Assembly (NCBI GenBank): GCA_963930645.1
Contig: OZ005659.1
Coordinates: forward strand, 161,486,534 to 161,550,533
Reading direction: 5' to 3'
From: Salticus scenicus
Lineage: Eukaryota; Arthropoda; Arachnida; Araneae; Salticidae
DNA length: 64,000 bases
Shown here: piece after piece, positions 33,560-44,000 of the stretch
Layout: each line of letters opens with the position of its first letter
How positions within the stretch are numbered: position 1 is the stretch's first letter
Notes under the pieces: generated by a model
What the model saw: the letters and a program-made list of their open reading frames with translations, nothing else
Told to the model about the DNA's origin: nothing
Databases searched by the model: none
Made by a program: the position numbers and the translations under genes

Positions 33560-36377
33560 CTACTACGATTAAAAACATTTTCCCCATCATTGGACCAAAA
33601 AAGTCTGCATGTATTCTGTTCCAAGGTGTTGTAGGCCATTCCCAATGATGGTTGTCCATTTTAGGAGGATTTTGTTTTAATTTAACACAAACAGAACAGT
33701 TATTTGCTAAATCCTCAATGTCTTTATCAATACCTGGCCACCATACAAAACTACGTGCCAGTGCTTTCATTTTAACTATGCCAAAATGTAAATCTTCTAA
33801 AACTTTTTTTCTATGAACAGTCGGAATTACAACACGATTTCCTTGTAATATGCAGTTATTTAATAATGAAAAATCTTGTTGTTTATGTCCGAAAAGTAAG
33901 TAATTTGGCATCTGTGTGCCTGATATTAAATGTCGGTACATTTCTTTCAATGTTGGATCTCGCTTAGAACTTGCACACAACGTTTTTGTAGTTAACGGTA
34001 ACGAAGTGATTTGATGAATAAATAAACAATCGGATTCATCAGGGTTGCCAAATAAATTTGGTGACAAAGTTGGTGACATTTTTTCTGGCTGTAGCGAATC
34101 GGACGACGGCAGCAGTAAGTCTTCACTACGTAATGGAAGACGTGATAGAGCATCGGCATTTCCGTGCTCTGCAGATTTTTTATATTTAATATCATAATTA
34201 AATGTTTGTAAGTATAATGCATATTTTTGCATTCTAGCTGCCGAAAGTACCGGAGTACTTTTTACGGGTGAAAATATGGAAACTAGGGGTTTACTAGCAG
34301 TATACAATGTAAATCTCCTACCATATAAAAATTGAAAAAATTTCTTTACTCCAAAAATTATTGATAACGCTTCTTTATCTACCTGACTATACCGCTTTTC
34401 TGCAGAAGACAAAGTTCTAGAAGCAAAAGCTATGGGTTTTTCGGTGTTATCTGGCATTGTATGCGAAAGTACTGCCGAAATTCCATAAGGAGAAGCATCA
34501 GTGGCTAAAATTAAGGGTAATTTAGGATTAAAATGGGTGAGAATCCTTTCGGAAGTAATTTCCTGTTTAATTAAATTAAATGAATTTTCACATTTTTTAG
34601 CCCACTGAAAATTTACATTTTTACATAATAATTCATTTAGAGGATAAGCAATCGTAGATAATTTAGGAACAAATCTAGAATAGTAAGATACTAAGCCTAA
34701 GAATGCTTTTACTTGCGTTACGTTTTTAGGTATTGGAGCATTTAAAATAGCAGAAATTTTTTCTTGCGTTTTGTGTATGCCATTTTTATCAATTTTGTAA
34801 CCGCAGTATGTAATTTCATCATTCATGAAAAAAGATTTTTCTTTATTTATTTTAAGATTATATTCACGTAACCTTTCTAGCACTTGTTTTAATCGCTCTA
34901 AATGTATTTCATCCGTTTCCCCTGAGATACATATAGCATCGATAAAAACTGAAATACCCTCTATACCTTTTAAAATTTGTTCTATAGTTCTCTGCCATAT
35001 TGCTGGAGAACTGGCAATTCCGTATGGTAATCGCGTAAATTGAAATAAGCCTTTAGGAGTGTTAATAGTAAGTAATTCTTGTGAATTTTCCTCTACCGGT
35101 AAATGCAAGTATGCTTGATTTAAGTCAATCGTTGTAAAATGTAATTCACCCCCTAAAGTTGCTAATATATCCTCAATTTTTGGTAGCGGGTAATTGTCAA
35201 CCTTTAAAAATTTATTTACCGTGACTTTAAAGTCGCCGCATAAACGAATTTTCCCATTAGGTTTTACCACCGGAAAAATAGGTGTTGCCCATTTACTAGT
35301 ATTAACAGCTTTTATTATCCCTTCATTTTCTAATCTTTCTAATTCTTCATTTACCGCATACGTAACTGTTCGCGATTTACAAAATATTGGTGATGAGTCT
35401 TTCTCTAAATGTAATTCAGCTTTAACATTTTTAATTTCACCTACGTTATTTGTGAATAAATCCGGAAATTCATTCAGTAAATTATTGAAATTATCCGAGA
35501 TTTGTACTTTGTTTACCGGAACAGTTTGTAAATTGTTTGGGAATATATTAAATGTAGTTATCCAATCCCTACCTAGCAATAAAGGAAAATTGTCTTTTTT
35601 AACTAAATATAACTTAACACTCCTAGTTTTGTTTTCGTAAGTTACATTTACTCTAACAAATCCCTCGGGCTGAAAAATTTCTCCAGTAGCTGTTTTTAAT
35701 TGTATATCAGCAGGAAACATTTTATGTTCTGGAAATAATCTCCGAAAACGATTTATCGGTACGGCGGAAATCGCCGATCCTGTATCAAGCTCCATTTCTG
35801 CTTTAGCACTATTTTCTATCAAAACCCAAATTTTTATAGGTTTAGTGCCTTCAGATTGTAATGACAAAATGTCTACAGTATCAAGAACATTTACATTTTT
35901 CTTTTGAGTAACATTGTTTTGTGCGTTCCGACACACCTTACTCAAATGACCACATTTCTTACAAAAATTGCAAACTGCATTAATAAATTTACAAACATTT
36001 GCTAAATGAGAGCTATTTCCACAACGATAACAATAAGTTTTACTTTTATTTGTACTCGCAGTTTTGTTCACATTTTGTTTACTTAAGTTATTTTGAGAAT
36101 AATTTTGTTTTGGTTTCCTAACACTAACAGAAACTTTATTCAAATTCAAATTTATATTTTGTAATTCTATCATGTCATTTTCAGTACTTTGCATAGTTAC
36201 GGCTTGTTCTACTGCTTTTTCAAATGTTAAATCTTCAACCTGAGACATTAATTTGCTTTGGATTGTTTCATTTTTTAATCCGCGTAAAAATTGTTCTAAC
36301 AAATTTTCTGACAGCGAATCGCCCGTAAACGCGCAATGTGTTGTAAATTTCTTTAAACGAACACTAAAATCCTGCAC
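33447..36377 (-). CDS. Gag-Pol polyprotein, main open part (976 codons), inactivated
   Basis: The first Met of this stretch is internal to Gag. Two CCHC zinc knuckles lie at about residues 116-129 and 136-149. The aspartic protease active site LDTGSAISAVP is at 197-207. RT runs about 330-580 with FTTIDLNQAYLHLPV (413-427) and LPYGIASSPAIWQ. RNase H follows with TDAS (626-629), KEA and ADALSRL (741-747), then an integrase zinc-binding-like segment (HFGIVKMK... CSVC) and the first catalytic Asp in HADFFGP (D925). The RT box reads FIDA (codon 34935-34937) where family members have two aspartates. The RNase H TDxK position reads TASK (codon 34296-34298). The zinc domain shows only one His in register. 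The frame ends by frameshift in the integrase core. Two replacements at catalytic sites mean it could not support its own replication. Confidence 0.93.
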   Translation of the reverse strand: MQDFSVRLKKFTTHCAFTGDSLSENLLEQFLRGLKNETIQSKLMSQVEDLTFEKAVEQAVTMQSTENDMIELQNINLNLNKVSVSVRKPKQNYSQNNLSKQNVNKTASTNKSKTYCYRCGNSSHLANVCKFINAVCNFCKKCGHLSKVCRNAQNNVTQKKNVNVLDTVDILSLQSEGTKPIKIWVLIENSAKAEMELDTGSAISAVPINRFRRLFPEHKMFPADIQLKTATGEIFQPEGFVRVNVTYENKTRSVKLYLVKKDNFPLLLGRDWITTFNIFPNNLQTVPVNKVQISDNFNNLLNEFPDLFTNNVGEIKNVKAELHLEKDSSPIFCKSRTVTYAVNEELERLENEGIIKAVNTSKWATPIFPVVKPNGKIRLCGDFKVTVNKFLKVDNYPLPKIEDILATLGGELHFTTIDLNQAYLHLPVEENSQELLTINTPKGLFQFTRLPYGIASSPAIWQRTIEQILKGIEGISVFIDAICISGETDEIHLERLKQVLERLREYNLKINKEKSFFMNDEITYCGYKIDKNGIHKTQEKISAILNAPIPKNVTQVKAFLGLVSYYSRFVPKLSTIAYPLNELLCKNVNFQWAKKCENSFNLIKQEITSERILTHFNPKLPLILATDASPYGISAVLSHTMPDNTEKPIAFASRTLSSAEKRYSQVDKEALSIIFGVKKFFQFLYGRRFTLYTASKPLVSIFSPVKSTPVLSAARMQKYALYLQTFNYDIKYKKSAEHGNADALSRLPLRSEDLLLPSSDSLQPEKMSPTLSPNLFGNPDESDCLFIHQITSLPLTTKTLCASSKRDPTLKEMYRHLISGTQMPNYLLFGHKQQDFSLLNNCILQGNRVVIPTVHRKKVLEDLHFGIVKMKALARSFVWWPGIDKDIEDLANNCSVCVKLKQNPPKMDNHHWEWPTTPWNRIHADFFGPMMGKMFLIVVDAHSKWTEVFIVPNTTAVFLRFLPDMAILCPYPVSCV

Positions 36378-36679
36378 AGATTCGTTATCTCCTTGAAAAC
36401 ATTTTCAAAATTTAATGCGTTCAGTAATTTTGTTAGGTATCTTACACAGATGTTTTGTTAAGACATCTACTAATTCAGTGTAAGTTTTTGATTCAGGAAG
36501 ATCTGGGAACAATAAATTTGTAAGTAAATTATATAATTTCGGTCCAATAAACGTAATTAAAGCACTAAGTTTTTTTTCTCATCTTTTATATCAAACAATA
36601 TAAAGTTCTGTTCTAATCTTCTAATATAAGTACCAAAAGATTCAACAGAATCATTGAATTCTTTAAAATTTTGAAACAT
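36378..36679 (-). pseudogene. Gag N-terminal part, broken
   Basis: A methionine codon at 36677-36679 opens a frame (MFQNFKEFNDSVESFGTYI...) that resembles the start of Mag-type Gag, a capsid-like helical domain without signal peptide. The frame shifts in an A-run at 36571-36577. It continues in another frame (LITFIGPKLYNLL..., LTKHLCKIPNKITERIKF) to an in-frame TGA at 36405-36407, then joins the long frame below. The matching domain order and uninterrupted homology across the breaks show these are mutations, not separate genes. The remaining 5' leader, 36680-37035, is AT-rich and non-coding. Confidence 0.8.
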
Positions 36680-37035
36680 TTTTAATGAAAATATGCTACT
36701 TCTAATAATAAAAAGATGCAATCAAATAAAAGAACAGAAAGAAATAAAATAAAATAAATGTGTAAATACCTTTTTCCCTCTCTTTCTCGAAAAATAAAAA
36801 ATCGTAGACTAGTAATTATCGATGGCGCCTATGCATTTCCACCCTGACAGTAGACATAAAATTCACAGCTGCCGCATCCGACTTGCTTTATGATTCATTT
36901 TCAATAACCAATTTCTTCTTCGTGAGATATTTAGAACATATTCTGTTCTCTTTTTTTTTATGAATTGCAGATTTCATTTTTAATTATTTTCAAGTGAATG
37001 TATAACAGCAAAACTTTTTTGCTTTTTTCTTTTGT

Positions 37036-37052
37036 TTTATTCCTGGTCGCCA
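37036..37052 (-). other. Primer-binding site of the Gypsy element
   Basis: TGGCGACCAGGAA on the minus strand begins one base inside the 5' LTR. TGGCGACC is the usual start of a tRNA-Arg-type primer site in 412/mdg1-like elements, so tRNA-Arg is the likely primer. Confidence 0.75.
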
Positions 37053-37053
37053 T

Positions 37054-37322
37054 TATAGTATTTTATGGGCAGGAGAAGATTTATGATTAAGCCATAACTA
37101 GGATATGACGAGGCGTTTCATTTTAAACACATACAATTTAATAGATGACTATGACAATTACAGATGAAATACACAAGTAACATAAACGACTACATTTTTA
37201 AGACTGATCTGTTCTAGCAGAGATAAAGTAAAGAGGAATGAACAGATCATTGATTGGACGTGACGTCACTTACCAAAGGTCCAATAGATTGAATCAGGAA
37301 TACAATGACGAAATACACCACA
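37054..37322 (-). repeat. 5' LTR of the Gypsy element
   Basis: The 269-bp partner of 32220-32488. In coding orientation it precedes the PBS at about 37036-37052. The promoter would lie here. TG begins it, but the other end is TATA-like and not the usual CA. Confidence 0.95.
37261..37268. promoter_or_regulatory. CRE-like TGACGTCA palindrome in the 5' LTR, with CCAAT nearby
   Basis: TGACGTCA is a consensus CREB/ATF site, present at the same place in the other LTR (32427-32434). On the coding strand a CCAAT word follows about 4-5 bases downstream (inverse ATTGG at 32419-32423 and the matching position here). Its position in the first third of the LTR suits a U3 enhancer or promoter. Function is inferred from the motif only. 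Confidence 0.5.
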
Positions 37323-37329
37323 TAAGTAA

Positions 37330-37790
37330 TGCATATGTATAGTTCAAAATTAGCATTCGGATGCGTGTCTGTTCGCTCCACTTGTGCTATTTTGGAATTG
37401 CGGATGTGCCGGTCGAGCTATGTGTCCAAGAAGCTTGTGTCAGCAAGTCACATTGAAGTTTTCCAACAGAAGTTGATGAATCTCCCAGAGGATCGTGGCA
37501 GTATCCTCGCTATGAAGACTGAAGGAAGTTCCCGGACAAAGCTAACTTCTATGCAGCATCTATAGTGCTGCCTGGTAGCAGGCGGCCACTATGCTGTGAT
37601 CTGCCGATTACACTGCTCGGCATGAAAATTGCCTCTGACACCATTTCAGCTTATTCTTATGTAAAATGGCCTCCTGAATCCGAAAAGGACGCTGATTTTG
37701 CCCACCTTGTCTTAGGAATGGCTCCCTATTTTCATCATTTTTCGGTGATTTTATGACTATAAATTAGATTTTTAGGAGGGGGGAGGATTA
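37330..37790 (+). pseudogene. GC-richer island with unidentified peptide, possible gene or transposon fragment
   Basis: This stretch next to the Gypsy TSD is clearly less AT-rich than its surroundings. It has two overlapping open frames, 37329-37565 (...ELRMCRSSYVSKKLVSASH...) and 37565-37756 (...CCDLPITLLGMKIASDTISA and then YSYVKWPPESEKDADFAH). I do not recognise a domain. The segment SDTI-x-A-x-SY-x-KWPPESE-x-D is encoded again, inverted, at 38100-38166. Most nucleotide differences between the two copies are at third positions or conservative, which hints that the peptide was once under selection. It could be an exon of an unknown gene, or transposon-encoded. The two frames would need a frameshift to join. 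Confidence 0.4.
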
Positions 37791-38089
37791 TTTTAACCGT
37801 TAAATATCTTCTGAGGGGCTACAGAGTTGTAAAATTTTAAAACATTGACATTTGCGACAGGGGATTTTTTTTTTTTTTTTTTTTTTGGGGAGGGGGGGAA
37901 TTCCACTGAAATTATGTATTACATATCTTATATTTTTAAATCTGTTATTAATGCTATTTTAAAAACTTTATATATTTTTTGTTCTTAGGTGTTAAGTTAA
38001 TTATTTTTCGTTCTTCAAATAAAATTCATGGTCATAAAATTTTCGAACAGGGAAAGAAATTGAGGGAGGATGTGGTGTTTAAAGAAAAC

Positions 38090-38290
38090 GATGGATGACA
38101 TAAATGGGAGTCATATTCAGATTCAGGAGGCCATTTTGCATAAGAATCAGCAAGAATAGTATCAGATCTCGATTTTATTTTCTTTCTTTTTTTTTTTTTT
38201 TTTTTCTTTTTTTTTTTTTTGCAGAGCAGTGTTATTTGTCTAGGAGGACAGTATCAAACCCGTTAAGCTTGGCTGATACCAGACAGGTAG
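38090..38290 (-). pseudogene. Inverted partner of the KWPPESE peptide, interrupted by poly-T
   Basis: On the minus strand 38166-38100 reads SDTILADSYAKWPPESEYD, matching 37634-37690 on the plus strand at about 15 of 19 residues. The upstream part is separated by two long T-runs (38188-38220). GC-richer sequence at 38222-38300 may be the rest of the arm. It ends without a stop-defined gene structure. Confidence 0.4.
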
Positions 38291-39150
38291 GGGCTGTCCA
38301 AAGGTTTCCGAGCTTAATCAAAATTTTTCTAATCATCTTTTGTAAAATTTTAATATTACAAAATTCAAAATATAACGGAAGCTTTTGTATGAGAGAAAAT
38401 ATATTTTCAAAGAACTTTCTTTGTCAAAAAGTGTTATTAATATCAAAGAAATATAAATTTCCATCAGACTGAAATTGAAAGTGCATTATTTAGTTTCCTA
38501 TATATTGCTTGCTTTGACATTTTAGCAATAAAATGATCCCATTTTGTAAAATATTTGTATTATTCACAGAACAAAAGTTTTCTATTGAATATTTTATTGA
38601 TCAGTTTGAATACTAATACACAATGAGATATTGTTTTCTATTAATTTTTAATATTTTATTGGGGATTGTAATTTAAGAGGGCTTACAAATGCAGATTGCT
38701 TTTTAAATTAAATAAATAAATAAATAAATAAAAATAATATTAATGAAGCTCTTCAAATGTAAACATATTTTGTTGCGATAAAATATATAGAATGGTGTGT
38801 TTACTTTTATATTTATAAGGAATATACATATAGGACCTTATAAACATTATGTGTAATAAAAAAACCTCTTCATGTATATTTACCTATATTTTTTGTATTA
38901 TTGTATTTTCATAAAGAGTGTTGATAGTAATAGTTATAGTATTACATTAGTACATTATACAATTACGTCTACTTCTAAAATGATATATATTATGCTGTAA
39001 ATGATTTATTAGATTTGTGTATTTAATACGCATTTCTAAGGACTTCCATTTTTTTTTTCTATGTAAGAGATATTCCATTTTTTAAAAATATGTTATTGGT
39101 GTTTTAATTATTTTTATCATTGGCATTTTGACATTTTTTGACGTCTCAGC
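38290..39150 (+). repeat. Paralogous block A, right part
   Basis: Collinear with 62010-62790. Shared words: TTTTTCTAAT-ATCTTTTGTAAAATTTT, ATGAGAGAAAATATATTTTC-like, TTGTATTATTCACAGAACAA, and downstream GTTGATAGTAATAGTTA-AGTATT and TTTCTAAG-ACTTCC. Together with 29870-32214 it completes the block that the Gypsy element and the GC-rich island interrupt. Confidence 0.7.
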
Positions 39151-41685
39151 TTCATTTGTCCTCGTGTCATCGACGAAAATAGCCAAAACCCAAAATTGGA
39201 TGACAATTTCGTCAATTAAATTATCCACTTACGATTTTGTTTGCTATTTATATTTGAAAAAGTATTGAATTCTTTTTTATCTTTCAAAAATTTTGGGAGA
39301 AAAAATATTTTAGATAATTAATTAAAACGAGGTACTGTGAGCTTAAAAAAATAAAATGCCATATTTAAATCGAGCAGTTATATCGTAATTTTTTTTTCTT
39401 TGCTTATTTAAACATTGCTCCTATCTTTTTTTTTTTTCTTTTTTTTGAGGTAAACAGGCACAAAAAAGAAAAACATAACTTAATAATAGTATTAATTAAG
39501 AATCTTTTGCTGAGATCAAGCAAATGGATAATGTATGGGGATATGCAAGAGAATTCAGATGTATTACGTCTATGGACGAAATTTTTGGTAGGTACACTTT
39601 AACATCTAAAAGCTAGAATAGAAAAAATCTAAAAATTAGAATAGAACTAGATAAAGTAAAAAAAAAAAAAAGTGAAATCCTAGGCAAAGTTAAATTTTAT
39701 TACTTTACACATTGAATAAGTTTCTGCCTAAAGGCATTTATCATTAAAAGTTTGTGAAAGTTTCTTCAGCTTGTTCAATAAATCTTTTGGAATACACAAG
39801 AACAAAATATTATTCTATGGAAATATATCTTGAATGGCCATTAGCCAGATTTCTTTTGACAAGAAATGGTTTAAGACACAATTAATGTGACCTATTCAGC
39901 ATCTAGAGTTTTGGATGAAAAATTATGAGATTCGTAGATAATTACTTTTTATGTTAATGTGTCTTATAAAAAATAGGTCTCATTAATAAATCTTCCCTTA
40001 TACAATATCAGGAATTGTAAGGTTTAAGACACGAAGTTGTAATTTTAGGTTAAAAATGGGGTTCTCAACTGGAAATAATTAAAAATATATTAAAGAATAT
40101 AGTTTTTAAAATGAAATAAAAAAGAAAATAGAAAATTACATGAAATGTTTTCGCATTGCACTACTTTACTATAGTGAAAAGTTGTTGCTAAATGTCATGT
40201 TATACTGGTATACATATTAAATGTTTTTCAACGTCAATATACATAATTTTCTATTTTTGAACAATACAAATGTTCAAAAGGTCTTATATGAACATTAACA
40301 GTTATTTTTTTTTCTTTTAGTCAATAATTCTCTGAATGAAATGAAACATAATACGCAATGATATCATTTTGGGCTCATATTTTGGGCCACGATGAACTTT
40401 TATGGACGTATTTGTTGGGTGGCATTAAAATTTTCACATGAGTTATATATAAGGCTAAGTTAAACTATTTGAGAAAAAGTTCAACTCGTTTAGAAATAAG
40501 ATTATAAAGGCTCAATTAAATATTGGAGAAATTTCTTTTCAAATGTCCTGAAGTTAAGTGCGGACGTCATTTTCCCTAGCTAAAACTTTTCGTAGACAAT
40601 CAAATTAGAAGTTATAGAGCCATTCATTTTTTGCACAATCTCACAGTTAAAATGCAAGGAAATTGACTTGAGTTAATCGTAGAGAAAAGCTCAGTCTACT
40701 TTCTATTCGAGGCTGAATATATTGAAAATTTTATAATCTAACATTCATATTTTTCTCCATCTTTGTTAATGAAATTGTACCTTTAATTAATTACTCAAAG
40801 GTGGTCTTGTACATTTTTTATTTGCCAAAAGCTATTAGCAAACCCATATTTTCAGCAGAAACCACGTAGATTAATCCCTTTGAGAGAATCCATTGTTATC
40901 TGGACGAAGCGAGGATTAATACACAATACTATTTAATACACGTTAATTTGAATTGTTTTGAGTGTATATATTGCTACGATGGATATAAAACATTTTTTTC
41001 AAGGAAAACTATATATATATATATTTGTCGGATTGCGTTAAAATTTTGTCAGGGTGTGAATATAAATATGACACTAAAACTGTCCTATTCCCGAGAAAAA
41101 AAAAATAATACAAACCATTTAGAAATAAGAAAAAAATGTCCTCTTCACAAAAGAAACATAGATGTTAAAAATAAAAATAAAAATAATGTATGATGGAATT
41201 ATTTTTAAGAATTTTACAATAAATATGGGACCAATTGAATGGTAAATAAACTGTTAAATTAACACAACCTGTGTCAAGAGAAAATGAAGTAAACTTATAA
41301 ATTAAAATTACAGAAACTTCAATAATATTAAAGTGTGACTGATTTTAAAAGAAGAACCTTTGTGGAGACATTTTTTAATGCATATTTTAGAAAAAGGTGG
41401 TATTCTATGTTCTTTCTGAATAAAATATACGAAAAGGAATGCGTGTAAGCTATACTTTTCAATATAAAATTTTACCATTCTTTCTACCTAATATGCACTT
41501 AAAAACTATGCAAAAAATTTAAGATGGAAATACAAAAATTGAATAAAACGTTCTTATTAATATTAAATATTGTTATAAAAATAAAATTAAATGGAATTTA
41601 AAGCTGCTTACTTTTTATGGAAATAACATACAAACATATGAAAAAAAAAAAAAAAAAAAAAACTAGTTGGCATAGGTGGACTCTG
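39151..41685. other. AT-rich stretch, no gene seen
   Basis: Homopolymers near 39430-39446 and 39659-39672. The frame at 40948-41193 crosses TA repeats and has no family signature. 41295-41350 resembles 43077-43135 (ACTTCAATAATATTAAAGTGTGACTGATTTTAAAAG-like), so related sequence flanks the next element. Confidence 0.5.
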
Positions 41686-41688
41686 CTC

Positions 41689-42976
41689 AGTTCCCCATCA
41701 TATTTATGTTCTCAGAAATTTCTAGTGCGAGACATATTATAATCATGTTAAAAGAAATGAATTTGACCAAAGCTTGATACAGTGACAGAATGAAATCCCC
41801 GTCTAATAGGCTATCCACCGTTCACTTCGATATAATTATCTTATTCTAATTTATTAATTTATTTTATTATGGTCAATTCTGTTGTTTAGTTTTCATGCTA
41901 CTATTTCCAATGCAATAAACCTCAAAATTCATATTTATATGAAATATTTACAATTTCGCTATGTTGATGAAATCGTAAATTACGAATAATTTACGAAAAT
42001 TTCCTAGTAGAATATTTGTATTCAATCGTGTTCAAACAAATATCATAAACTCAGTTTTGAAGTTGTCTAATGTATTTAGGATCCTCAAAATGGAAATTCA
42101 TGCTCAATTTTGCCTTATTCTGACATGTTAAGTAAATCGTAAATTCCAAATAACTTACGAATTTTTTTAAATTGGAAAAATCATAGTCTATGATATTCAT
42201 GCCAGTATCCTAAATAATATTTCGAAAGTGGTTTGACATTTTTACGATGAAAATATCCCTCAAGATTGACGTTTATGTGAAATTTTGCTCTATTCTGACA
42301 TGTTAAGAAATTCGTAAATTTCCAATAACTTACGAAATATTTATACTAGAAAATTCATACTCATTAATATTCAGGCCAGTGTCCTAAATAATATTTCAAA
42401 AGTAATCTGACATCTTTACGATGAAATTATCTCTAAAAATTGACGTTTATGTGAAATTTTACCCTATACTGTCATGTTAAGAAATTCGTAAATTTCCAAT
42501 AACTTGCGAAATTTTCAAAGTAACATATTTATAGTTACTGATGTTCATTCCGACATCCAAACGGATATTTTAAAACTGGTCTGACATTTTTACAGTAAAA
42601 AGGTTCCATTTAATGCACGTTTAAGTGAATTTTTGTCCTATTCTCCCATGTTAAGAAAATCGTAAATTTCTAATAACTTACGAAGTTTTTAAAGTCGAAT
42701 GTTGCAAATTAATAGAGTTCTTGCCAGTGTCGAAAGTAATATTTTAAAACTGATCTGACCTCTCTGCGACAATTTGTTCTTGAGATATCGTGTACACAGA
42801 CTAACAAACTAACGGACTAACCCACTAACACACTAACAGACACCCTACAGACAGACACCATAGAAATTTTGTCATTTTCGGATTCCTCACACCTGAAAAC
42901 GTGTAGAAAAGTCAAAAAACCGAGGTCGAAAATTTTCACGATTACCTAAGTATGACCTATAGTATGATGGGGAACT
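41689..42976. mobile_element. Element A: inverted-repeat-bounded, internal 174-bp tandem array
   Basis: The left end AGTTCCCCATCATA and right end TATGATGGGGAACT are perfect inverse 14-mers. Between them are about 270 bp of unique sequence, five tandem units (41959-42790), a short ACTAAC-type array (42800-42840), and a right segment with CAGACAGACACC and CGAGGTCGAAAATTTTCACG. There is no transposase. Structurally it is a non-autonomous DNA transposon carrying a satellite-like core. Superfamily unassigned; the TSD is not obvious. Confidence 0.72.
41959..42800 (+). repeat. Five tandem units of about 174 bp inside element A
   Basis: Each unit opens with CTATTCTGACATGTTAAGAA or a variant, then TCGTAAATTTCCAATAACTT, and ends before AAGTGAAATTTT. 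Starts near 41959, 42114, 42290, 42464 and 42638 give spacings of 155, 176, 174 and 174. Middle units are most alike. Confidence 0.85.
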
Positions 42977-43140
42977 AAAAAAAGGTTATAAATTGTTTGT
43001 TAAAGATTTGCTTGAAAAAAAAGAATGAGTGGCGAATAAAATATTAGTTTTTAAAGTATGAAACATGAAGCAAATATTATAAATTCAAATTACATAAACT
43101 TGAATAATATTAAAGTATGAGTGATTTGTAAAAGAATTTT
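42977..43140. other. Spacer between two tandem-bearing elements
   Basis: AT-rich. It contains a near-duplicate of 41295-41350 (see the stretch left of element A). Confidence 0.5.
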
Positions 43141-43262
43141 TACTTTCCGAACACTATAGTGAGGAAAGTATTGTAATCATGTCAAAAATCCGAATTCGAG
43201 ATTTTGATGTTTCTATACATTTCGAGGTCCAACGAGTCCGTTTTCACTATTTTTACGATGAT

Positions 43263-43346
43263 GTATGTATGTGTGTGTGTATGTATGTGTGTATGTATGT
43301 GTGTATGTATGTGTGTATGTATGTGTGCATGTATGTGTGTATGTCT
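43263..43346. repeat. GTAT/GTGT microsatellite
   Basis: A regular GTATGTATGTGT-type tract of about 85 bp. It yields spurious Cys-Met-Tyr-Val and His-Thr repeat peptides on the two strands. Confidence 0.95.
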
Positions 43347-43360
43347 GTGAGTGAACACGC

Positions 43361-44000
43361 TAGCGTCTAAACGCTTTGTTCGAATAAGCTGAAAGTTGGT
43401 ACGTATATTGTAAGTCACCATAGTACGAACCCTATAGATTTTGGTGAATCTAGCACTTATAGTTTTTTTACAGGGACGCAAAGAACAATTCTTTATCATT
43501 ATGGCCAAGGGACCAAAATCTTAAAAGTGCGATAGCATCTAAACGCCTTATTCAATTGAGCAAAAACTTTATACACATATTATAGGTCACAGATACTCAA
43601 TCTGTATAGATTTTGGAGAATCTAGCACTTATAGTTTTTTTACAGGGACACAAAGAAAAATTCTTTGCCAAATTTTTAAAAGTGTGATAGCGTCTAAACG
43701 CCTTATTAATCTCAGCAAAGAATTTGTACACATGTTATAGGTCACATTTGAACCAACTGTATAGATTTTGGTGAATCTAGCACTTACAGTTTTTTTACAG
43801 GGACACAAAGAAAAATTCTTTATCTTTATGGCCTATGAGTCCAGCTATAGCACCTAAACGCCTTATTCAATTGAGCTGAAAATTTGTATGAATATTATAA
43901 ATCACTGTTGTACTAACTATAAGCATTTTGGTGAATCTAGCATTTATAGATTTTTACAGGGACACAACGAAAAATTCTTTATCCATAAGGATAAAGAATT
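43361..44000 (+). repeat. Four tandem units of about 155-172 bp inside element B
   Basis: Units start with TAGCGTCTAAACGCCTTATT near 43361, 43533, 43688 and 43848. Each contains ATAGATTTTGGTGAATCTAG, CACTTATAGTTTTTTTACAG and GGGACACAAAGAAAAATTCT. Spacings are 172, 155 and 160. Confidence 0.85.

Larger units (their letters stand above)
32220..37322 (-). mobile_element. Ty3/Gypsy LTR retrotransposon (Mag/K02A2.6-like), 5.1 kb, defective
   Basis: The element has two 269-bp LTRs, a 5-bp TSD (TAAGT at 32215-32219 and 37323-37327), a PBS next to the 5' LTR, and a PPT next to the 3' LTR. Its coding order is gag, protease, reverse transcriptase, RNase H, integrase. The integrase region (WPGIDKDIEDL, then HWEWP-x-x-PWNRIH) is typical of Mag-lineage or K02A2.6-like elements, and no env-like gene follows. 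The LTRs differ at five positions, so the insertion is fairly young. It is dead in cis: gag has a frameshift and a stop, integrase a frameshift, and catalytic Asp codons in RT and RNase H read Ala. It inserted into one of two paralogous blocks. Confidence 0.93.

Noticed and set aside
35194..35640. 148-codon plus-strand frame
   Set aside because: Antisense shadow of the protease/RT region.
43182..43508. 108-codon minus-strand and 63-codon plus-strand open frames
   Set aside because: They run through the GTAT/GTGT microsatellite and the start of element B. The repeat peptides are an artefact of the simple repeat.
41959..44000. CRISPR-like array
   Set aside because: Repeats are 155-176-bp whole-unit tandem copies without short repeats alternating with unique spacers, in a eukaryotic sequence.
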